64,000 nucleotides of DNA from Lewinellaceae bacterium (GTDB lineage: Bacteria; Bacteroidota; Bacteroidia; Chitinophagales; Saprospiraceae), in NCBI GenBank assembly GCA_020636095.1, contig JACJYN010000011.1, positions 62,001 through 126,000 of the forward strand, given 5' to 3'. Of the stretch, positions 30,251 to 39,195 are shown piece by piece (positions within the stretch are counted from its first letter, which is position 1; each line of letters begins with the position of its first letter). The notes beneath the pieces were generated by a model. The model made no database searches, had not been told where the DNA came from, and saw only the letters and a program-made list of their open reading frames with translations. Both the position numbers and the translations under genes were made by a program.

Positions 30251-31108
30251 TTCGGCTTCGTCGATGGCCTTTTTTATTTCTTTGATAGATTTCCCGGTAA
30301 TCTTAGATATGGTTTCTGCATCAAGCCCCGCTTCATGAGATTTTAAGATCACTTCGATTTCTTTCTCTGCTTTGCCTTCTGCTTTGCCTTCTTCATAAGA
30401 CGTATCCACCACATTCTTCAAATCCCGGTAATATTTCAAACTCTCCTCATACCTGGCTTTTTCCTCCGGGTCGAAGCGGGCAATCTCCGCTGCTTCGAAC
30501 AGTTTCTGGAATATCCGCTCCTGCAAAGCTGCCGGCCGGTTTTGCAGATAAGGAAGGTGCCTCAACACATACATCCACTTGTCAAAATCCGTCTCCAACT
30601 CCGATTCCGCCTTCTTGAAATTTGGCATCTCCAGGTATATGAAGGTAAGCTTGTCGTAAAATACCTGGCAATGTTGGTCCTTCAACTTCACTTCATGGCG
30701 CACTTGTTCCTTGTGGCGGCCATCGTCAAATACAAAGTCCAGTATCCCTATGGTGTAAACGGCCGCTAATTGATAATCCCAGTCTCCCTTTTTTGCCTGC
30801 TCCTGAATGGGAAAGGTCGAATAATACACGCTCCGGTCTTTGAAGTAGTTCTGCTTCGCCTTTTGGATCTCGACGATGAACCGTTCTCCACTGGGGCTGG
30901 TGCAGTATAGGTCAAAGATGGCTTTTCGGTCTACTTCGCTGGCGCCCAGCTGCTCCGTAGGGGTATAGGATAAGTCCTGGATATGATGGCGCTCCGGCAA
31001 CACCTGGTTGAGGAAATCGATCAGCAGGTCTTTGTTTATCTCCGTCCCAAACAGCTTCTTGAAACCGTAGTCCGTAAAGGGGTTGATGTATTTATCTTGA
31101 AGCGCCAT
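30245..31108 (-). CDS. Rpn family recombination-promoting nuclease / PD-(D/E)XK transposase
   Basis: The 287-residue protein begins INPFTDYGFKKLFGTEINKD, then LLIDFLNQVLPE and later RKAIFDLYCTSPSGERFIVE IQKAKQ, which gives the D...ExQ nuclease core of the PF12784/Rpn family. Then YYSTFPIQEQAKKGDWDYQL and a C-terminal tail EGKAEGKAEKEIEVIL. Members cut DNA and promote RecA-independent recombination; copies are numerous in Bacteroidota. It sits between two 211-bp direct repeats and ends inside an attC-like site, so it looks like cargo of the mobile island. Confidence 0.88.
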   Translation of the reverse strand: MALQDKYINPFTDYGFKKLFGTEINKDLLIDFLNQVLPERHHIQDLSYTPTEQLGASEVDRKAIFDLYCTSPSGERFIVEIQKAKQNYFKDRSVYYSTFPIQEQAKKGDWDYQLAAVYTIGILDFVFDDGRHKEQVRHEVKLKDQHCQVFYDKLTFIYLEMPNFKKAESELETDFDKWMYVLRHLPYLQNRPAALQERIFQKLFEAAEIARFDPEEKARYEESLKYYRDLKNVVDTSYEEGKAEGKAEKEIEVILKSHEAGLDAETISKITGKSIKEIKKAIDEAER

Positions 31109-31187
31109 GTTGCTTTGCCTTTGTTTGGGGTAAATTTACAGCCTTTTTCAGCGATTTGCCAGTTTCGAGGGGCTTCTTCTGCGGGAC

Positions 31188-31545
31188 GCTAACTTTAAGC
31201 ATTGTATCTGCCGGCCCCGCGCAGCGGTGCTGTCAGATACAATGCAGTTGGACGAAGCCGCATGTGTTTGCCGCCCTTATGGGCATTGTATCGGCCTATC
31301 CTGGCGCTCTTAACTGGCCTTCCTGCTTTGTCGTCGCCCTCTTGGAAGCGCCTTCCTGGCCTTCAAATAGCAACCGCAGCCTAAAATAGCCGTTTCTTCC
31401 CTCCTTTTCAAGCCAAATTGCCGCATCAGGGCATAAAATTGCTGCCTCAGGCATTGCCTGTTTCTACCTGAGCCGTAGGCAATTGGGTGTGTTCAGGCAA
31501 AAGACAAGGGGGCGGCGCCCGCCCGGCCGGTATCCAAACAACCGT
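31188..31545 (+). mobile_element. Truncated end of an IS91-type element
   Basis: From GCTAACTTTAAGCATTGTAT onward this stretch matches 45107-45471, the transposase-side end of the complete IS91-type element. The match includes the last codons of the transposase reading frame. It stops at the 211-bp element that begins at 31546, which probably cut it. No functional gene remains. Confidence 0.75.
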
Positions 31546-31756
31546 TATACACCCCTCGGTTATCAGAGGTGAAATTTTGGCAATTTTATTTTTGTGGCCT
31601 GCAAGGCGAAAAGCACAGGCATAGCCGCAGCTACGGCGTCCCGCTTTTTTCTAAAAAGCGGGATCAACGCCGCAGGGCGCAAAAAGAAAGCGACAACCCG
31701 CCTGCTGTGCCAGCATGGCCGGCAGGAAATCACTTCTGGTGACCGAGGGGTGTATA
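31546..31756 (+). repeat. 211-bp element, direct copy 2
   Basis: This has the same sequence, length and orientation as 29912-30122, as far as I can compare by eye. The two copies could recombine and delete the Rpn gene and the IS91 scrap between them. Confidence 0.8.
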
Positions 31757-31875
31757 GTTGATTCCAATAATGGCCGATTGTCGAGGCAGGATTAATCAGT
31801 AACAGAAAATGGTGGTCGTCCGAGTTGATTTGGTGCTCTACATTTGATTTTATTAAAATCGGGTTATCGGACTTA

Positions 31876-32036
31876 GAGCATGTTTGGAGGCCAATCTTTG
31901 GGCTAAAAAATGCCCCTTTTTTGCTGATATTGCGTTACTTTTTTGCCCGTACCACCAGTATGAGCTGCAAAAAGATGCCCTATCTCAACAAAAAATTGAC
32001 ACTTTTTATCTCCAAACCCGGCCTCCAAACATGCTC
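31876..32036. repeat. 161-bp element, diverged copy 3
   Basis: The ends GAGCATGTTTGGAGGCC and GGCCTCCAAACATGCTC are perfect inverses. The length (161 bp), the GAGCrTGTT start and the position of the inner hairpin match the copies at 1826 and 14836, although the interior is different. It is a sister subfamily. The remaining sequence from 31757 to 32190 contains no gene. Confidence 0.65.
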
Positions 32037-32190
32037 TTAATGATACTTTCTGAGGTGAAGATGGTAATATGCCCATCAAGTGGAATGCTCAATTGAAGAG
32101 CATAATGTCTGTGTTTTTGATTGTTGTCAAATCCACCTATAAACCAACCAAAGTCTTTATTAATGTGGATTGTATTCGTCATTTTTAATG

Positions 32191-32258
32191 GTGGGTAACG
32201 GCCCGCACATAGGCTGTAGCCGACGAACGGAGGCTATTGCCTATGTGCATTGTTGAAC
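32191..32258. other. attC-like palindrome D
   Basis: GTAACGGCCCGCACATAGGC pairs with GCCTATGTGCATTGTTGAAC around a TAGCC...GGCTA inner stem. The right core GTTGAAC fits GTTRRRY on the plus strand. A truncated tyrosine recombinase gene starts 93 bp downstream. Confidence 0.5.
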
Positions 32259-32350
32259 AAAGCTCCTTCGGAGCGGCCGAAGGCTTGGCCCTTGCACAAT
32301 ATGCTGTAAAATAGCATATTCTTGGTATTTATTCACTAAACACATTCATT

Positions 32351-32662
32351 ATGAGTACCAAAAAAGGACCTGGAAGCCCACCGGCGTAAGCCATTTAGAT
32401 GAGGCCCTCCAACGCATGGACAACCACATGGCATTGGCCAACACCAACAATGCCTGGGCAACCCGCCAAAACTACCTTCGTGGCGTACGCTGCCTGATGT
32501 TACACTTCAACAAACGGCCGGAAGATTGCTCAGTTGACGAACTCAAAGCCTACCTGGTGCATACCGCGATGTACAGCAGCTCAGTTCCTCCTCTGTCAAC
32601 CTACGCGTGTGCGGCCTGAAGTACTATTTCCGCGAGGTGGCCCACCGTCTCGATTTAGTCGT
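32351..32662 (+). pseudogene. Truncated IS91-associated tyrosine recombinase
   Basis: After ATGAGTACCAAAAAAGGACC the frame encodes HLDEALQRMDNHMALANTNN, then NYLRGVRCLMLHFNKRPEDC and DELKAYLVH. After a one-base shift it reads SSVNLRVCGLKYYFREVAHR. This is the N-terminal core-binding domain seen in the recombinase at 39844. The whole catalytic domain is missing, and a frameshift lies near 32570. Another early shift or stop separates the ATG from the domain. Confidence 0.6.
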
Positions 32663-33028
32663 AAGCAAACAAAAGCCCCCCTGTCCACCTCTGGCCCCTG
32701 TTCTATAATTGATCCCGGCTGGCAGCACGGCTCTGCCCTGGCTTTGCTTTGTCCGGCGGCAGGAATTTAGGCCTGATAAACGCCTTTTGCCCTCCTATTT
32801 CCCGGATTTATCTGTATTCAAAGAACTTTTTCAGCCCTCTCTTTTTACTCCTCGCCCCGACGCCGGGGCTAGTAAGCTCCTAATCTTAAAATTGAAACCC
32901 CATAAGGAAGGGACGCTGCTTACTCTTGGCTCCCCTTCGTTCAATCCCGCACATTCGGTGCGGGACTGAAAATGTCAGTTGCACCAGACATTTCAGCCTT
33001 TATTATTCGCCACAGCCATACATACATT
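32663..33028. other. Non-coding stretch with two hairpins
   Basis: No convincing gene is present. Near the right side are the hairpins CCGCACATTCGGTGCGGG (32946-32963) and CTGAAAATGTC/GACATTTCAG (32965-32997), the second lying just past the stop of the HTH gene at 33029 on the minus strand. Confidence 0.5.
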
Positions 33029-33583
33029 TCATGCTCTATGAAGAGCTACGTTTTTTACTTTACTCATCTCTTTCTCCCTCATTTTTTTATCAGCCCTTAT
33101 CTCTTGCTCGATTTCTTTTTGTACAAGCCTCCACCATAATATAGCTGGGATCGTGCCGCCAGAATGCTTTTCTAGCCTATATGCGATAGAAAGGCTTAAC
33201 CTTTCTTTTCCGTTTAGTATCCTGCTTAACCTAGTGGGGTGGATATTAATGTCCTCTGCCAATTCTTTCTGCTTCCTGTTCACTGCGTTCATGTATTCAT
33301 TAAGGTAATGCCCTACGCCTTGCCCCTCGTCAAATTGGCGCTCTCTCGCGTAATCTTCGATATGGTATTTGATGCTTAACAAATTCGATAGGATTTTTTC
33401 CTCGGGAGCCCTGTTAAGCATCTGCTTTTTCCTAAATTCCCAAAGCTCTTTGTCTGCCTTTTTTTTCTCTTCCTCGTCCATGTCAGGTGGAAAGACAAAA
33501 GCTTCAGCCAATTCTTCGTCCGTATATTGCTCCCTTAGTTTTTCATACAGCCTTTTATAGTACGTTTTATCTTTTTTATCCAT
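33029..33583 (-). CDS. HTH (XRE/HigA-like) antitoxin candidate
   Basis: The 184-residue protein has a charged N-terminal half (YYKRLYEKLREQYTDEELAE) and a C-terminal HTH at about residues 105-150: RKQKELAEDINIHPTRLSRI, LNGKERLSLSIAYRLEKHSG. The WWRLVQKEIEQEI tail is typical of HigA-type regulators. Its start overlaps the end of the GNAT gene by 8 bp, giving toxin-first order as in higBA. It probably binds and neutralises the GNAT protein and represses the operon. The partner role is inferred from context. Confidence 0.7.
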   Translation of the reverse strand: MDKKDKTYYKRLYEKLREQYTDEELAEAFVFPPDMDEEEKKKADKELWEFRKKQMLNRAPEEKILSNLLSIKYHIEDYARERQFDEGQGVGHYLNEYMNAVNRKQKELAEDINIHPTRLSRILNGKERLSLSIAYRLEKHSGGTIPAILWWRLVQKEIEQEIRADKKMREKEMSKVKNVALHRA

Positions 33584-34046
33584 TGCCTAAATATTTTTTG
33601 ACTAATTCTTCTGAATTGGTTAATTCAGTGTAAAGGTTCATCCCAAATTCCCGAAACCCGTATTTTTTCTTGTAATGCTCAATCAGCTCTGTTTTTGAGT
33701 ACAAGGAAACATATCCTTCATATTTTTTCTTGAATGCCAACCTGCAAGTAAACGCAAACAAACATCCTGCGATCCGGTCATGTTTTTTATTTTCGCCTCT
33801 GTTTTCTGAGCTTACTTCGATTAGCCTGACATGGATTCTTAACTCTTTGGGAATATCTTCGATAGAGATCAATCCTAATATCTCTTCTTCTGCAACCAAT
33901 CTGATTTTGTATACGATATGGTTTTTTTCCTTCAGCCATCTAAAACCAAACTTCTTGCTTTTCCCAACGGCTTCCCAATCGCTGTCTTCAACCAATTCAA
34001 TGACTGCTTCATGTAAATTTCCTGATTTTTTGTGCAGTATCTTCAT
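33576..34046 (-). CDS. GNAT-like acetyltransferase, candidate toxin
   Basis: The 156-residue protein contains EILGLISIEDIPKELRIHVR, LIEVSSENRG, then IAGCLFAFTCRLAFKKKYEG YVSLYSKTELIEHYKKKYGF. That order (beta 4, a pyrophosphate-loop-like helix start, beta 5, then Y-x-K-x-GF) is the GNAT fold, although the classical Q/RxxGxG/A loop is replaced by RIAGC. GNAT toxins acetylate aminoacyl-tRNA. The overlap with an HTH gene supports a toxin-antitoxin role, but a metabolic acetyltransferase cannot be excluded. Confidence 0.65.
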   Translation of the reverse strand: MKILHKKSGNLHEAVIELVEDSDWEAVGKSKKFGFRWLKEKNHIVYKIRLVAEEEILGLISIEDIPKELRIHVRLIEVSSENRGENKKHDRIAGCLFAFTCRLAFKKKYEGYVSLYSKTELIEHYKKKYGFREFGMNLYTELTNSEELVKKYLGNG

Positions 34047-34050
34047 CTCA

Positions 34051-34081
34051 TAAAGCTACAAAAATTTACGAAAATCATCAA
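34051..34081 (-). promoter_or_regulatory. Candidate Bacteroidota promoter of the GNAT/HTH operon
   Basis: On the minus strand TTG (34081-34079) is followed after 20 nt by TAGCTTTA (34058-34051), close to the TTTG-N19-21-TAnnTTTG pattern. The start codon at 34046 lies only a few bases on, so the transcript would be nearly leaderless. Confidence 0.35.
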
Positions 34082-34132
34082 GATTAATTACCTTTTTTTA
34101 TAAACTCTTTCGGTGGGTATTTTATCTAATCG

Positions 34133-34224
34133 GTTGTGGCGAACTCAAAGGAATGTCTGCGCCCTTTCCCGGCGCAGACATTTCAGTCGCCGACGGCCAT
34201 AGCCTATGGCGACGAGCCGTTGGA
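34133..34224. other. attC-like palindrome I
   Basis: GGTTGTGGCGAACTCAAAGG leads into AATGTCTGCGCC / GGCGCAGACATT, and then into GTCGCC...GGCGAC arms ending GCCGTTGG. The motif ACTCAAAGGAATGTCTGCGC is shared with the site at 39637-39726, so the two are related repeats. The boundaries are approximate. Confidence 0.4.
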
Positions 34225-34900
34225 CAGAACCAGCCTGCTCCGCTATCCGGTTGCTTAGGGGAAACGCGCGTGCTTTCCTCTGGATTAAAAGTGCTTGTAA
34301 AATATGCTTTTTTCCCTACCCTGTCAACATTTTGGCCCATGTGGTTACTTTCAAAAGCCAAGCGGTTCCATTTAACTGCCCAGCGCTTCCGGGCGGGTAT
34401 AGCTGGCCCGGCCCCATTCAGCATGTTTTGGGGGAAGCTGGAATACCGGTTGGAGCGCGTGAAGGCCTCATTGGGGGCCCGCGCCGAGCATTGTGCAACA
34501 CCTCATACCGGGTATAAGCTGGATCAGGCGCGAGGTGTTCCTCCTGGAAATCTGTACCCGAGCAACCTTCGCACCGGTAAGGCTCTTCCTTCAATAAAGC
34601 GCGCAGGATCTGGATGACGGTACGCACCGTTGCCCCTTCCTGCTTCACAATACTGGGTAAACGGCCTTCCAGGCGTTTGTAGGTTGGAGCCGCATGTAGC
34701 CCATCCCTCCTTCGCTAAAGCTTCGGCGGGCGAAGAATGGCGTGAACGCTGGAAGTGTGGCTGGGCCATCGCCCAATCGCCCATCATGCGCACGACCGTC
34801 ACCGAAGCAAGGCTAGCCCAACGTGGCTACCGCTCCTTTATCTCCTATTACGAACGCCTTTTCCATGGTTCACGAACCGCTTAGTACGAGGCCCGTACGC
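34225..34900 (-). pseudogene. Degenerate coding remnant, unidentified
   Basis: On the minus strand YKRLEGRLPSIVKQEGATVR, then TVIQILRALLKEEPYRCEGC and SGTDFQEEHL can be read (about 34515-34690). It has a Cys pair but no start and no clear family. The downstream codons have poor composition. It may be the tail of a lost transposase. Nothing else convincing is seen in this interval. Confidence 0.3.
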
Positions 34901-35031
34901 CAGACTGTTCATTAATCCCTTTTGATTACAACATGTTATTTTATTTTGGCTTTTAAGATGTTGATAGTTATGTTTTTATATTAATCACAAATTGTAAATA
35001 TGGTGATTTAGAGACATTAATGAACAGTCTG
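34901..35031. repeat. 131-bp AT-rich MITE with CAGACTGT ends
   Basis: CAGACTGTTCATTAAT is exactly inverted at the other end (ATTAATGAACAGTCTG). ACGC flanks both sides as a possible 4-bp target duplication. The first eight bases, CAGACTGT, are also the terminal bases of the IS1182-like element at 36070-38669, which could mobilise it. Confidence 0.65.
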
Positions 35032-35189
35032 ACGCTAAGTGGCGTGAGAGGGATGAAACCAGTCATGTGACTGGTTTCACCCTACTCGATTCCACACTCG
35101 CCTTCTTTTTTGATTTCTATTTGTTTTCCCTATGAACAATTTCAATGGGAGGGATGAAGATGACAACCACTTTTTAGAAAGGTGAAACT

Positions 35190-35945
35190 TTAATCTAAAT
35201 ACTCCACAACACCCGTCTCCATATCATAAACGGCTCCGACGATTTTTATCTGTCCACTATCCTCCATTTCTTTTAGTATTGGGCTTTTAGTCCTAATCTG
35301 CTCTATTGTATGTTTTACGTTGCTTTCGCAAACCATATGAACAAATTCTTCATTGGTGGATGAACGGTCGCCCTCATATTCTACTTTTTCAACAGCAGGA
35401 CGAATCTTACTGAGCATGGCTGTTATATTGCCCAATTTAACATCGTCTATTGCTGCCTTCACTGCGCCGCAATATTCGTGTCCCATCACCAAGATTAGTT
35501 TGGCGCCTGCCACCTTGCATCCGAATTCCATACTGCCCAACAAATCCTCGTTCACAAAATTTCCTGCGACCCTCCCTACGAAGATGTCACCAATGCCACG
35601 GTCAAAAACATCCTCTACTGGGACTCTGCTATCTAAGCAAGACAGTACAACTGCTTTCGGAAACTGTCCCGAAGCACTTTTTCTGACTTGTGCCGAATGG
35701 TCTCTTGCCGTTAAATCACTATTCATAAACCTCATGTTCCCCCTCTCAAACAAGGCAAGTACTTCGTCAGGGCTCATTGCATCCCTCTGTTCTTTTGTTA
35801 AAACCTCTTCTACCAACGGTTCAATTTTAGGTTCGTTGCTCGGCACGGCCTCCTCTGGACTTGAATCAGTCGTCGATGATTGGTTATTGCATGCAGTCAA
35901 TGATAGCAAGGTCATCGAGATGAAAAGCAAAAAAAGTCTGGTCAT
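35190..35945 (-). CDS. Beta-carbonic anhydrase lipoprotein
   Basis: The 251-residue protein carries a lipoprotein signal with Cys19 (LLSLTACNN). A low-complexity linker follows, then a beta-class carbonic anhydrase domain. The zinc ligands are Cys103 (SCLDSR, with the Asp105/Arg107 dyad) and His156/Cys159 (GHEYCGAV). It would interconvert CO2 and bicarbonate in the periplasm or on the outer membrane. It stands alone between mobile elements. No regulatory sequence is evident. The export signal on a beta-class enzyme is the notable point. Confidence 0.92.
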   Translation of the reverse strand: MTRLFLLFISMTLLSLTACNNQSSTTDSSPEEAVPSNEPKIEPLVEEVLTKEQRDAMSPDEVLALFERGNMRFMNSDLTARDHSAQVRKSASGQFPKAVVLSCLDSRVPVEDVFDRGIGDIFVGRVAGNFVNEDLLGSMEFGCKVAGAKLILVMGHEYCGAVKAAIDDVKLGNITAMLSKIRPAVEKVEYEGDRSSTNEEFVHMVCESNVKHTIEQIRTKSPILKEMEDSGQIKIVGAVYDMETGVVEYLD

Positions 35946-36131
35946 TGTTATTTGGTTTGTTTGCCTACTTCTTGATACGGTGTTCAGCTTGTCCGTTTTT
36001 TCAGTGTGTAAAACAACGTTCTATTCGTTTTGTTAGCTTGTCTTTTTTTTTCTTGGTGGTGTGGAACGGCAGACTGTGAAAAAACCCACCGCCCAATTTA
36101 CAAAAATACCTTCACGCTGCCCTTCCGGCCC

Positions 36132-37371
36132 CAGGGCTAACGCATCATAGAAAATTATATACAATTTCAGTGCAGCCGGCCGGCTGCTTTAATCGTTTTC
36201 TATAGATGGAAGACCAAAGAACACTGCTGCGCGACCATCCGCTGAAGCCTATGCTAGATAGCCTGGATGACCCTCGCAACCAAGAACTAACGCTATATCC
36301 GTTAGCAGAAATTTTTTTTCTGGTATTATCGGAGCCCTATGCGGGTGTGACGAATTAACGGTGGTGTCAGCCTTTGGCTAAGAGAAGTTGCCATGGTTTC
36401 GCCATTACTATCCCTTCAAGCACGGCATCCCTTCGCACGATACATTGAACCGGGTGTTGGGGCTAATCGACAAACGGGCTTTTGAACGGGTATTTGTGCA
36501 GTGGGTTGCCCAACATTTCACTATGCCACAGGAAGAGCTTGTCAACTTTGACGGCAAACGCCTCAACAGCAGCGCCAACCGAGCGGATCAATCTAAGAAG
36601 CGCAATGAAGGGGGCAATACGCCGAGATCATCGTAAATGCCTATGCCTCCGTACGGGTATCGTCCTGGTAGAATAATGTATCGGATAAGATGGATGAAGT
36701 GCGGGGTGCACTGGAATTGCTAGAGTGGTTATCGCTGGAAGGTTGCTGTGTTTCAGGCGATAGTAACTTTTGTGACCGCAACATTATTGACAAAATAATC
36801 GCCTCCAAGGCCGATTACCTGCTTGCCCTGAAAGGGAAGTCTCCTGTGCTGCTGGAAGCGGTGAGCACGGCGTTTTCCCAAGAGCAAACTAAGAAAACGG
36901 TTTTTCAGACAGAAGAGACAGGCCATGGGCGCCATGAAAAAAGGATATATCGGGTAATCCAGGCGGAGGAATTGCCACAGCAGGCGACACAATCTTATAC
37001 TCAGCTGAGGCAGATTATCGAAGTTACTCGTTTTCGCACCGTCACCAGGATATACCAATATATACCGAGGAAACGCACTATTATATCACTAGCCTGGATG
37101 AGGAGCCCGAGGAGCTTGCTTATAAAATCCGAAAACACTGGGCTATCGAAAACCAGTTGCATTACGTATTGGACGTAGCCTATGGGGAGGACGACAGCCG
37201 GGTGAGGACTAAAAATGCGGCGACTAACCTCAGCCTTATCCGTAAGATCGCCCTGAACTTATTGCGCAAAAGCCCACAGCCCGGAAGCATCAAGATCAAG
37301 CGCATGAGGTGTGCCGTCTCGGACGAGCAACGCGAAAATGTATTAAAAAATATCATGATGCGTTAGCCCTG
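36132..37371 (+). mobile_element. ISAs1 family element with 11-bp target duplication
   Basis: The terminal inverted repeats CAGGGCTAACGCATCAT and ATGATGCGTTAGCCCTG enclose 1,240 bp. CCTTCCGGCCC is present directly outside both ends (36121-36131 and 37372-37382), a clean target duplication. The insertion occurred inside the older IS1182-like element. Confidence 0.85.
36206..37366 (+). pseudogene. ISAs1 family transposase, frameshifted
   Basis: Pieces in different frames give the ISAs1 DDE transposase: LRDHPLKPMLDSLDDPRNQE (start at 36206), then KHGIPSHDTLNRVLGLIDKR and VNFDGKRLNSSAN (36418-36590). Next come DSNFCDRNIIDKIIASKADY and LLALKGKSP, and finally HWAIENQLHYVLDVAYGEDD and a C-terminus ending at 37366. 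There is a frame switch near 36335, a stop at about 36379, and two more breaks near 36625 and 37050. The element is therefore not autonomous. Confidence 0.8.
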
Positions 37372-38595
37372 CCTTCCGGCCCACAGCGCACCGTACCACC
37401 GGCCGCTGCCTGCGGCTCTGAGGCCCACTCTCCAGGCGCTGAGCCGGGAAATACTGAAAAACAGGCCTTCCAGCCTCTCTAACAAGGCCGTTACGCCAAT
37501 AATGGACAGAACTCTCCTAAAGTTGTGCCACATGGCATGCCTTCGGCATAGCTCGTGAAGATCAGCGCGAACTCCCCGGACACCTTCTCTTTGCCCTTCA
37601 GCAGCGTGTAGGAGTACGTACGTGGTGATCCCCTCTTCGCCGCAATTTTTCAATTCTTCCCCTGTATGGTAGCCCTTGTCCGCCAGCACTTCCAATTCCT
37701 TTACCGACAATGCCGACTTCGCCCGCCGGTACATCTTCGCCAGCGCGTAATCGTCTTTCTCGTTGGTTACTTCATAATCCGCGATCAGGCAATGCTTGTC
37801 ATCTGTCGCCGTTTGAATGTTGTAGCCCACCTCTACAATGCCCATATGCAACGGCAGCGCGCGCGCATCCTTGTCTGTTGTTGATATCTGCCGCTCTTCG
37901 CTCTGCTCTAGCCGCTTTTCCAGATCCTCATATTTACCGCGCCTCTCCAGCAGCTCCTCCACTCGCCCGCTGAGCGCTTCCCATGCTTCTGCCTGCTCTT
38001 CACCCTGCTCCTCTTCATCCAGCTTGTCGGCCGCCTCGAAGTACTCCTCCAGCTTCTTGTCTATATACTTCATATGCCGTTCTACCTTGGCGGCGTTGTA
38101 ATTGTTCTTTCTCTGCCAGCCGAAGCCTGGCGAAGGCTGGTTGCTGTTCTGCGCCCGGAACTTCGAGCCGTCTACCGCTACCAGTTCCCGCCCGAAAAGA
38201 TCCATATCCAGGCACAACTGGTTCAACTGCCGGAATACGCCCCGAAGGGCCCGGGCATTGTCCTTGCGAAAATCCGCGATCACCTTGTAACTGGGGTGCT
38301 GGTAATTCAGCAGCCACCATAATTCTATATTCCGGCGGCAGGCCTTTTCCAACTGCCGCGAGGAGCGGATCCGGTTCAGGTAGCCATACAGGTAGAGCCG
38401 CAGCAACATCTCCGCCGCATACGCCGGGCGCCCTTCATCTCCCTCCCCTTTGATGAGAAAGCCCAATTTTTCCAGGGATAAAGTGGAGACAAACGCATCG
38501 ATCACCCGCACCGGGTTGTCCGCGGCGATGGCCTGTTCCAACGCAAAAATCTGCATTTGATGGCGGCTGGTTCCTTCGATCTGTGGCATGCGCAC
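37363..38595 (-). pseudogene. IS1182 family transposase, C-terminal part shortened
   Basis: The 410-residue frame has the N-terminal domain (DNPVRVIDAFVSTLSLEKLG, RPAYAAEMLLRLYLYGYLNR) and the start of the DDE core: LVAVDGSKFRAQNS, a coiled insert, then GIVEVGYNIQTATDDKHCLI and VLADKGYHTGEEL. After TTYVLLHAAEGQ it jumps to HNFRRVLSIIGV, normally the end of the protein, so about 100 residues with the last catalytic Glu region appear deleted. The final 40 residues read into the flank near the ISAs1 insertion. Confidence 0.75.
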
Positions 38596-38670
38596 CTGTT
38601 TGTTACCTTTTCAATTTACGGATTTTTACCCGGCCGGGGAAGCTGGGGGGTAAGTTTTTTCACAGTCTGT

Positions 38671-38735
38671 CGGTTGGCATAAATGGCGTGCGCCCGCATA
38701 GGGCGGATGACCATTTTATGCTTTGTGTGTAGGCC
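38671..38735. other. attC-like palindrome G
   Basis: GGCATAAATGG pairs with CCATTTTATGC around CCGC/GCGG-type inner arms and ends TTTGTGTGTAGGCC. It follows the PIN gene stop by 17 bp on the minus strand, as a cassette site would, but the AACG half is not conserved. Confidence 0.3.
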
Positions 38736-38751
38736 GTGTATCAAGCTCTTA

Positions 38752-39185
38752 TCAGATTTCAATCAAGATCAAATCCAAATACTTGCCATTTAAATGGTTG
38801 AAGTCTTTATCCGAAGTAATCAATTTAGAATTTGTTATACAGCAATCCACAGATCATTCTTACCCATATTTCTTGAAGAGTCTCCCAAAGGGTTACCTTT
38901 CAATTTCCCTTGACTGAAAGCGTCAATTTCACCGTATTTTTTTATGATGTCCCTTGAATTGATATCAGCTATCAAAAATTTTCGGAGGAATATCTCTAAA
39001 TTTTCTATCCGCTTTTGCCCCCAATTGTTTCTTAATGATATCGATTCTAATTCTCCCAAGACGACTACCGATATGATCGCAGTGTTTCCTTTTCCCAATG
39101 GGTCATAATTTTCATCTAGCCAAAGCTTCTTTTCACGGTCTCTCAAATATATCAGAATTGCATTAGTGTCGAAGAAGTAATTCAT
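38752..39185 (-). pseudogene. PIN domain toxin (VapC-like), frameshifted near the C-terminus
   Basis: MNYFFDTNAILIYLRDREKK starts a PIN domain with the first catalytic Asp. SVVVLGELESISLRNN carries the conserved Glu, and GKNDLWIA the third acidic site. The frame then meets TAA at 38835, but the next frame continues exactly as expected, with TNSKLITSDKDFNHLNGKYL to a stop at 38752. A one-base change near 38840 therefore removes the terminal strand and its Asp. The antitoxin gene is 10 bp upstream. Confidence 0.75.
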
Positions 39186-39195
39186 CTAATCAACT

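Larger units (their letters stand above)
36070..38669 (-). mobile_element. IS1182-like element, split by an ISAs1 insertion
   Basis: The ends CAGACTGTGAAAAAAC (36070) and GTTTTTTCACAGTCTG-type inverse (ending 38669) bracket an IS1182-like transposase gene on the minus strand. An ISAs1-type element lies between 36132 and 37371. Without it the element would be about 1.35 kb, shorter than usual, in keeping with the internal loss in the transposase. Confidence 0.65.

Noticed and set aside
37983..38453. 156-codon plus-strand frame
   Set aside because: It is antisense to the IS1182-like transposase and consists of Pro/Ser/Arg-rich low-complexity sequence.
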